13,208 nucleotides of DNA, from NCBI GenBank assembly GCA_910592205.1, contig CAJVPJ010001021.1:1-13208 (forward strand), written 5' to 3'. Source of the DNA: Paraglomus occultum. Its lineage: Eukaryota > Glomeromycota > Glomeromycetes > Paraglomerales > Paraglomeraceae. Made by a program: the position numbers and the translations under genes. This document shows, piece by piece, positions 6,455 through 13,208 of the stretch (positions within the stretch are counted from its first letter, which is position 1; every line of letters starts with the position of its first letter). The notes below the pieces were generated by a model. It saw only the letters and a list, made by a program, of their open reading frames with translations, did not search any database and had not been told where the DNA came from.

Positions 6455-9400
6455 ATGGCCCCACATCCGACTACTGATTGGATGCAATTACAAGACCGCT
6501 TCTACAGGTGAATATCTGTATTATAATTAAACTGTATTTTTAACCGCGATTATCATTGAAATTAATAATGATACCTATTCACATAGGAAGCAGGAAATAT
6601 ACACAATGTCATGGAAGCATATGGATCTATCCAAGTTCATGATCGCTGGTGCTTCATATGGTGGTCCAATAGGTAAATTTTGAAGTGATTAGAACGAGTT
6701 GGGAGCACATTCCCAGTGACAATGTTAATTGGCATGCTCGCCTCACGTAATTGAGATGGGTAATGGAGAGTCATGTTGCCTATATTTGTAGCAAAACTAG
6801 TATTAGCAAGGATTACACGAAAATAGTACTAAACATCCCATCATAACCTTCACGGCTTTGCTACTTAGCAATGATACGTGATGATAAGAAAGTTCAACTA
6901 CTTCAGAAACAACCGGTCAAACCTACTATTTATCTCTACACCTCTGCGGGAAAATTAATGGAACAATTGCAAGTATGAAATTTTATCATTAAAACTGCAT
7001 CGTGCTTGGGGAGAATGTGTTGGATCGTATTCGTTATAATTGACATTTTGGAAATGCTACGCAAGTGGGATAAAGAACGCATAGTAACCATGGGTTGGAC
7101 AGATACAGAGAGATTGATTGTCGTCTTGGAAGATGGTAAAATATGGTTGTACGACGTGCATGGGGAACATACACAAATATCTCTTGGGAAGGTAAGAAAC
7201 GAATAACACGATCGCAAAACAATTATGGTTAGCAATATCAGTATTAATCATAAACGTTTTTTGTAGGAGGCAGAAACTAGTTCTGTCATAGACTGTCAGA
7301 TATGGGGAAGTGGATTAGTAGCCTTGACTGGAGATTTTAAATTGGTAGCGCTGACTAACTTTGATGAGCCTCGTCCTCGACTTATGGCTGATCCTGGTAT
7401 CTGAGTACATATAATTAATACTTATTGGTAGTCAGAGGAACGTTTAGGATCTTTTTAAACCATTTTTTTCACCTTCTGTTTTATAGGTTTGAATGAACCG
7501 CCGCACAGTTGGACCGTAATTCCTCCCCAGTTTACGCTCAGTCGTCACGTAGAAGTACTCTTAGCTACGGGCACAACAATACTGGCCGTCGACCAAATAG
7601 GAGCAGTTGACCAGGTTACATTTATTGCCGCATTTTCAGATGACAACGCACAAACCGCGTATATTGTTTGTGCTAACATGTTAATATTTATACGTCATCA
7701 GCTAATAACGCAAGGACCATTTACCAAAATGGCAGTCTCACCCAACGGCAAGTTTCTTGCTCTATTTACGACAGATGGCAGGCTGTTGGTATTCGCATCC
7801 GATTTTTCAAAGAATCTTACGGAATTTCCCACTAAATCAAAGATTCCTCCCCATCAACTCGTTTGGTGCGTATTTGAATGTGTTGTTGATTTCGTCGATT
7901 TTTCATGGAATTTGTTTAGAACAACGGCGTCCTGTAAATACTGTTCTAGGTGTGGAACCGATTCGGCTGTCTTGTATTGGGATAATATTGTATTAATGAT
8001 TGGTCCTTTTGGCGATTTTATCAAATACTCTTATGACGAAACTATTTATTTGATTCCCGAAGTGGATGGTGTGCGCATCATTAGTAGTGACAAGTGCGAG
8101 TTCTTGCAGAAAGTTCCCCGTACGTAAGATCTGTCAACATGTGTAATAATTAATTTTATTTTGACACTAACGCGCATCATACGTTTACTGCAACAGGCGA
8201 AACTGAGGATATATTCAAAATTGGTTCAACAGCACCAGCTGCCATGTTATTTGACGCATTGGAACACTTTGAGGTATGAAAAATGTAAACATTAGATATG
8301 CCAACGTTTACATGCACTAGACGATTATATATCCATATCCTTGAAATCGATTACCTCCCCCCTCCCTCTCCCCAATCAGAAAAAAAGCCCCAAAGCTGAC
8401 GAGAACATACGCAGCATTAAAACGGAATTAGCAGATGCAGTGGATGACTGTATCAAAGCTGCTGGCCATGAATTTAGTCCAGATTGGCAAAGGGCATTAT
8501 TAAAAGCAGCTTCATTTGGCAAAGCCTTCCTCGAATCATATAATGTGGATAACTTTGTTAATATGTGCATGTCGTTGAGAGTATTGAACGAAGTTAGATA
8601 TTATGAGGTTGGAATACCAATAACATACGAGCAGTAAGTACACTATTAATTGACTTTAGTAATCAAAAACGAAAGTTGTATCGTATAAAGTTTATGCTTA
8701 TTGCTCTTTCAGATATCGGAGAATGAGTCCAGAGGTGTTGATTGACCGATTAATAAATCGACATCACCATCTATTAGCATTACGTATCTGCGAATATCTA
8801 AAGATGAGAACAGACCGAGTGCTTATTCACTGGGCGTGTGCAAAAGTCAGAATAATATCCATATACGGTGCTTTCGTCGCATATAGCCGTACGCGGAATT
8901 AACATGTTAACTCTCTATCCATAGATAACGAAATCAACGGATGATGAGGAGACCATTTGTCTAATGATAGTTGATAAATTGGCCAACAAACCCGGACTTT
9001 CTTATGCGGAAATAGCCAAGACTGCATACGAAGTTGGTCAACCTAAGCTTGCTACAAGAGTATGCATATTTTAGCGGTAGAACTTGTTTTTTTCCCTAAA
9101 GAAATCTTCACTAATAGCCTTTATTTTTTGTAGTTGCTTGATTATGAACCTCGCGCAGCAGATCAAGTACCGCTATTGATGGACATGCAAGAAGATGAAG
9201 TGGCTCTTGAGAAAGCTATTGAGAGTGGAGACACTGATTTAGGTATATTATCGATGTTATTGGTCATGAAGCGCTATAGTTCTCTATTGCCTTGTGAGAT
9301 GTTTACTAATCAATGGATTCTATTGTGTCTCAGTATACTTGGTTATTTTACATTTGGAAAAGAAGTTGCCACCGTCAGAATTTTTCCGTATCATAAACAA

Positions 9401-10559
9401 GCCGATGGCTTGTAATTTATTGGAAGTTTACTTCAAACAACAGGATTTGAAAATCTTGAACGACTTTTATTACCAAGATGATCGAAGAGTTGAAATCGCC
9501 AACATAAGAATTTTGGAAAGCTACGAAAAGACAGTTAGTATAATTTAGAAATTACTGTTTGGCAATAGCACCCGTACTAATACGAATGAACATTTTGTTA
9601 TAACGGGTGGTTTCTGTTTTGCACGAGCTAATTATCTAATATTCATCTTAGGATCTTACTGATAGGATTAATAAATTACGAGAAGCATCCAAGTGGTATC
9701 AAGATGATAAAGAACATGGATTTGAAGCAAAGGTATAGTAGGTTATTGTTGAAATTTACTTGAATGTTATTGACAAATTTTAACATGCTTTTCCATCTTG
9801 TTAGGCTGTAGACGAACATATAAGATTACTTCAGAAACAAGCCCAGTTGGAAAAGGATATTGGGGGTCTGCTAGTAGGATTGCCCCTTAATGAGACTGTG
9901 CATAGGTGTATTTTAGCCAGAGAATGGAGCAAAGCAGATAAATTAAAATCCGATTTCAAGATTCCGGATAAGCGGTAAGCCTCGCCCCTGCTTGTACTCG
10001 ACATGCAGGTTGGAGAGTCAACTTTAATCGATTGCTTCTTCTTATCATCGTAGGTTCTGGTGGATCAAAATAAAAGCATTTGCTGAGATGAGGGAATGGG
10101 ATGAATTGGACAAACTTTCCAAATCTAAGAAGTCTCCAATTGGATACGAGGTTTGTTTTTACGCGTTGTATAATTTTCCATTTCATTAAGTTACTTTGCA
10201 TCAGTTTTCTTACATGCATTTCGAAATGCTAGCCATTTGTTGAGGCTTGTATTAAGGCCATGCAAAACAGTGAAGCAGCTAAATATATTCAAAAGTGTGA
10301 TCCGGCTGTTCGTCCAGGATTATTTATTAAAATTGGCGACTTTAAGGCAGCTGGTCAAGAGGCATATGCGTCGAAAAACATTCAATTGCTCAGGTAAGTC
10401 TGTAGCCATTTTGTAAGATATTCATTGGTTTGCATTAAATTTGTATTGACGCGTTCTGATATACTTTTTCCGTTCTGCAGTGAAATCCGGAATAAGTGTA
10501 CAAACCCTGCTGTTGCTCAGGAATTGGATACGTATATAAATCAACTACAAAGTCGATAG
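6455..10559 (+). CDS. VPS16: VPS16, HOPS/CORVET core subunit (18 exons, 847 aa)
   Basis: Core subunit of the HOPS and CORVET tethers that drive SNARE-dependent fusion at vacuole/lysosome and endosome membranes; it binds the SM protein VPS33. Exons: 6455-6507, 6587-6672, 6869-6972, 7066-7191, 7267-7396, 7487-7865, 7950-8119, 8197-8273, 8380-8633, 8713-8845, 8925-9059, 9134-9242, 9334-9533, 9652-9732, 9805-9974, 10054-10150, 10233-10393, 10481-10559. All 17 introns are GT..AG and phases join cleanly (2544 nt). The N-terminal beta-propeller domain spans about 10-350 (start [12 protein letters not shown], then [16 protein letters not shown] near its end). The helical C-terminal domain follows: AGHE 403-406, LLKAASFGK 415-423, LLDYEPR 550-556, ESGDTDL 579-585. 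FKIPDKRFWW (730-739) corresponds to the VPS33-binding region of animal VPS16. Length is close to the human protein (839 aa). The start ATG has A at -3 and G at +4. Confidence 0.95.
7866..7949 (+). other. VPS16 intron 6: 84 nt, frame-preserving and stop-free
   Basis: The donor is GTGCGT and the acceptor TTCTAG. Splicing restores [15 protein letters not shown], which fits the family; retention would add 28 in-frame residues without a stop. It is the only one of the 17 introns that is both a multiple of three and free of in-frame stops: the others with 3n length (6973, 7192, 7397, 9733, 10394) each meet a stop at once or within a few codons. Confidence 0.75.
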
Positions 10560-10606
10560 GTTATTAGCATGTAAAACTTTAATATTACAGATTACTTATT
10601 ATATAA

Positions 10607-10612
10607 AATAAA
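10607..10612 (+). terminator. Poly(A) signal of VPS16
   Basis: AATAAA lies 48 bases after the VPS16 stop codon (TAG 10557-10559) in very AT-rich DNA. Confidence 0.6.
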
Positions 10613-10619
10613 TCAAGTA

Positions 10620-11495
10620 TTTAATTAATATGAACTGATCAATATATTGTCGGAAAAAGTTTGACGTATTGCGGAACAGAAAAATAAATAATAATAAAAT
10701 ATTCACCATATTAATATTAACATCGTCGGCCGTCTACCAAATGTTATACGTAGTGTCATAAACGATTAATTGTAATGTCTTTTTATCTATTGAATGTCTA
10801 TTTATATTGTATTCAGTCCTCTTTCGGTGTAGGTATGGATGGGATAATTTGTTTCAGAAATCTAGTATTAGTATAGCAAAGAGTGTGGGGAGAATCATGT
10901 AGTTAGAAATAAGAGCAGAAACAAATTAATTATATCTATTTTTCGTAAATGTGAGCAGAGAAATAATTTGATGCTGGGACTCGCGTTAAATGGCCCAGGA
11001 CAGTCTCTTTTATAGCACCATACATTTCATTTGTTTTCTGATTAACTGGTTAATATTAATTACAAACAATACGATCTATAGTGCATAAAAAATTCTACAA
11101 AAAAACAATGTAATAGTAAACGTACTCTTAACTTTTTGAGTCATCTATTATTTCCAAGTTTGTTTTTTACCATTCAGCTTACTTATTACTGTTTTCTTTA
11201 AAACTATTCGCTAAACAGACATTAGAAAAGTGACAAAAGCCTCTGTAAAAACAAGTATTAGAGAATACACATAGTACACTCGCCTCGCCTTGTGAGTGGC
11301 AATGGATATTTGAACAAATAATTTGTATACGGTTTGTTATTTGGAAACAAAGAGGTGTGGCAGTCAATATCTTTGGTAAATCCTAAAAAGAGAAGAAAAG
11401 TCTCTTTATTATTATTATTATGCAGATAACACAGATATCACTACTTTTCTTCTAACACAAACATAAAACAAAGAGCATTTTTGTAATTTCAGACT
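10620..11495. other. AT-rich gene-free stretch
   Basis: No protein-like frame on either strand. The only organised sequence is a short TTA/ATT microsatellite at about 11404-11420 and a small CACTC...GAGTG inverted repeat near 11278-11299. Confidence 0.55.
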
Positions 11496-11501
11496 TTTAT
11501 T
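11496..11501 (-). terminator. Possible poly(A) signal of the Sel1-repeat gene
   Basis: The minus strand reads AATAAA about 190 bases past the TAG at 11690-11692. A nearer AATAAA lies at 11682-11687, only a few bases after the stop. Confidence 0.35.
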
Positions 11502-11689
11502 GGCATTCACAGAAAGTAATTTAGTCAAATGGTTATAATTAAATAAATAAGGCTATTAAGCAAATCACATTAAATGCCTAACATATATATATAATGTTTA
11601 TAATAAAATAATTCAATAGGCTAAACAGGATGTTACTCTACAAGAACATTTAAGCATAATAATAACAAAACACTTGCACTTTTTATTTT

Positions 11690-13137
11690 CTAAACTAACA
11701 TAATTGCTTTCTGTCTCTTTTTATGATAATATAAATATGCTTCAAGACAATTTTTTGCACCAATATTAATATGTCCTTGTTCAGCTGCCATTTTATACAA
11801 TTCCACTGCCCTTCCTTCATATTTTTCCACTCCAGTTCCACTTGCATAACATAAACCAAGACTAAATTGTGCACCAGCATTCCCCTGCTCTGCTGCTTTT
11901 TCATACAGTTTTACTGCCATCTGTTCATCCTTGTCAACCCCAGCTCCATACTGATAACAATAACCAAGATTATGCTGTGCATGAGCATTTCCATGTTCAG
12001 CCGCTTTCTTATACAATTCTACTGCTTTTTGGGTATTTTTTTCTATTCCAATTCCAAGTTGGTAGCAATGACCAAGATTATTTTGTGCCTGAACATTCCC
12101 TTGTTCAGAAGCTTTTTTGTACAAATCTATTGCTTTTTGCTCATCTTTTTCTACCCAAATTCCATATTGGTAGCAATAACCAAGATTATTCTGTGCACAA
12201 GTATCTCCTTGGTTAACTGCCTTTCTTTACAGTTCTACTGCCTTTTCAATATTTTTATCTATTCTATTCCCATACTGATAACACCAGCCAAGATTATTTT
12301 GTGCTTGAGCATTCCTGTGTTCAGTTGCTTTTTGATACTAATACCATTCAATTGCCCACTTGTTCATCTTTTCTAACTAATCCCAAATTGATAACACCAA
12401 CCAAGACTGTTTTGTGCTTAAACATTTCCTTGTTTTACTGCTTTTTTGTATAATTCCACTGCTTTTTTTTTTCATCTTTCACAACTTCAACCCCAATTTG
12501 ATAACACCAACCAAGATTATATTGTGCATCAGTATTTCCTTGCTCATACAATCCTACTGCCTTTTTTTCATCTTTTTCCATATCCACTCCAATCCCAAAC
12601 TGATAACACTGACCAAGATAATACCTTGCACATACATCTCCTTGGTCAACTGCCTTTGTATATAACTTTACTGCTCTTGATTCATCTCTTTTTACTCTGA
12701 TCCCATACTGATAACAATAACCAAGACTACTTTGTGCCAGAGCATTTCCTTGGTCAGCTGCTTTTTTATACAATTCAACAGCCTTTTGTATTTGCTCATC
12801 TTTTTCTATCCAATTCCATTTTTATAACAGCAAGCAAGATTGTGCCATATCATCTCCTTGTTCAACAGCTTTTTTATATAATTCCACTGCCATTTGTTCA
12901 TCTTCATCTATTCCAATTCCATGTTGATAACAATGACAAGATTAGTTTGTGCAAAAGCATATCCTTGTTCAGCTGCTTTTTATAAAATTCTAATGCCTTT
13001 TGATTGTCTTTTTCTATTCCAACCCCTTTTAAATAACACCAGCCAAGGTTGTATTGTGCTTCAGCATGTCCTTGTACAGCTGCTTTTTTACACAACTCAA
13101 CTCCTTTCTTTTCACCTTTTATCAACCCCAGTACAAG
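11690..13137 (-). pseudogene. Sel1-repeat (SLR) protein gene, frameshifted and stop-interrupted
   Basis: Sel1 repeats are 36-residue helix-turn-helix units related to TPRs that act as protein-interaction scaffolds. On the minus strand the unit A-V-E-L-Y-K-K-A-A-E-Q-G-N-A-x-A-Q-x-N-L-G-x-C-Y-Q-x-G-x-G-V-E-K-D-E recurs about every 108 bases, with CYQ-type codons near 13033, 12927, 12822, 12710, 12602, 12500, 12391, 12277, 12167, 12061, 11952 and 11846: 12-13 units. The frame is broken repeatedly: T5 instead of T6 at about 12976, a missing base in ATGACAAG near 12936, a T10 run near 12465-12474, CAA-to-TAA at 12418-12420, and TAA at 12227-12229. One unit near 12548 lacks the KKAA codons. Only 11690-12226 (about four and a half units plus a short basic tail) is open. 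Repeats continue across each break with no inserted sequence, so introns do not explain the breaks. Confidence 0.75.
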
Positions 13138-13208
13138 GCAAACCCCGATAATCCGCAACCCGTTAATCCGAAAACCCCGTTAGAATAAACTTTTTTTGAA
13201 TTCCACAT
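13138..13208. other. Unrelated sequence abutting the Sel1 remnant
   Basis: Sel1 homology stops at about 13137. Beyond it the DNA changes to C-rich short repeats (GATAATCCGCAACCCGTTAATCCG, in which TAATCCG recurs 16 bases apart) and then a poly(T) tract. No start codon or signal peptide for the Sel1 gene is recognisable here, so its 5' end is missing or rearranged. Confidence 0.4.

Noticed and set aside
6068-6530. Plus-strand frames of 60-131 codons in the Hsp20/VPS16 spacer
   Set aside because: They overlap the Hsp20 start and the G/T-rich complement of its leader. Their Val/Leu/Phe/Cys-rich start is the antisense of AAC/CAA repeats, and VPS16 begins in a different place with family-matching sequence.
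7489-8127. Single 212-codon gene inside VPS16
   Set aside because: It is VPS16 exons 6 and 7 read through the stop-free 84-nt intron. The family alignment (LVWC then [11 protein letters not shown]) requires splicing at 7866-7949.
9243-9333. Frameshift in VPS16 between two overlapping frames at 9134-9548
   Set aside because: A GT..AG intron of 91 nt joins ESGDTDL to [11 protein letters not shown] in frame, matching the family, so there is no lesion.
11179-11367. 62-codon minus-strand frame
   Set aside because: Cys/Asn/Phe-rich composition typical of chance translation of AT-rich DNA, with no homology or context.
11867-13151. Long plus-strand hydrophobic reading frames across the Sel1 region (for example 11867-12376 and 12414-12665)
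   Set aside because: They are the reverse shadow of the 36-codon Sel1 repeat; their periodic Phe/Ile/Leu pattern comes from the opposite strand's conserved codons.

Overview
This window looks like nuclear DNA of a fungus, most likely an arbuscular-mycorrhizal (Glomeromycotina) or related early-diverging species. The reasons are AT-rich spacers, many short GT..AG introns (72-196 nt), Sel1-repeat coding sequence, and decayed copies of what I recognise, from memory only, as a multicopy uncharacterised protein family of these fungi. The lineage is an inference; the eukaryotic gene structure is read directly.

Layout. (1) 1-4650 is a gene graveyard. It holds short, frameshifted or stop-interrupted coding remnants on both strands, together with degenerate tandem repeats (1718-1990), a palindrome-rich block (2017-2402) built on a constant 28-bp TGACG...CGTCA element, and a perfect 34-bp palindrome. 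(2) 4650-5390 is AT-rich and empty. (3) 5394-6200, minus strand, is an intact two-exon small heat-shock protein (Hsp20, 139 aa) with poly(A) signal, TATA box and a CAA/AAC-rich leader. (4) 6455-10559, plus strand, is an intact 18-exon VPS16 gene (847 aa), the HOPS/CORVET subunit, with a poly(A) signal 48 nt past the stop. It is divergent from hsp20, and the two share a spacer of about 400 bp. (5) 10620-11690 is AT-rich and empty. (6) 11690 to about 13137, minus strand, is a Sel1-repeat gene of 12-13 units, broken by several frameshifts and in-frame stops. It is joined at its 5' side to unrelated sequence that runs off the window.

The two intact genes are housekeeping or stress genes and do not form a pathway together. 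Everything else is remnant or repeat DNA, so the window reads as an island of conserved genes between decayed accessory regions. I found no convincing new multi-gene system. The most unusual signals are the 28-bp inverted-repeat array next to the 34-bp palindrome, and a stop-free, frame-preserving intron in VPS16.
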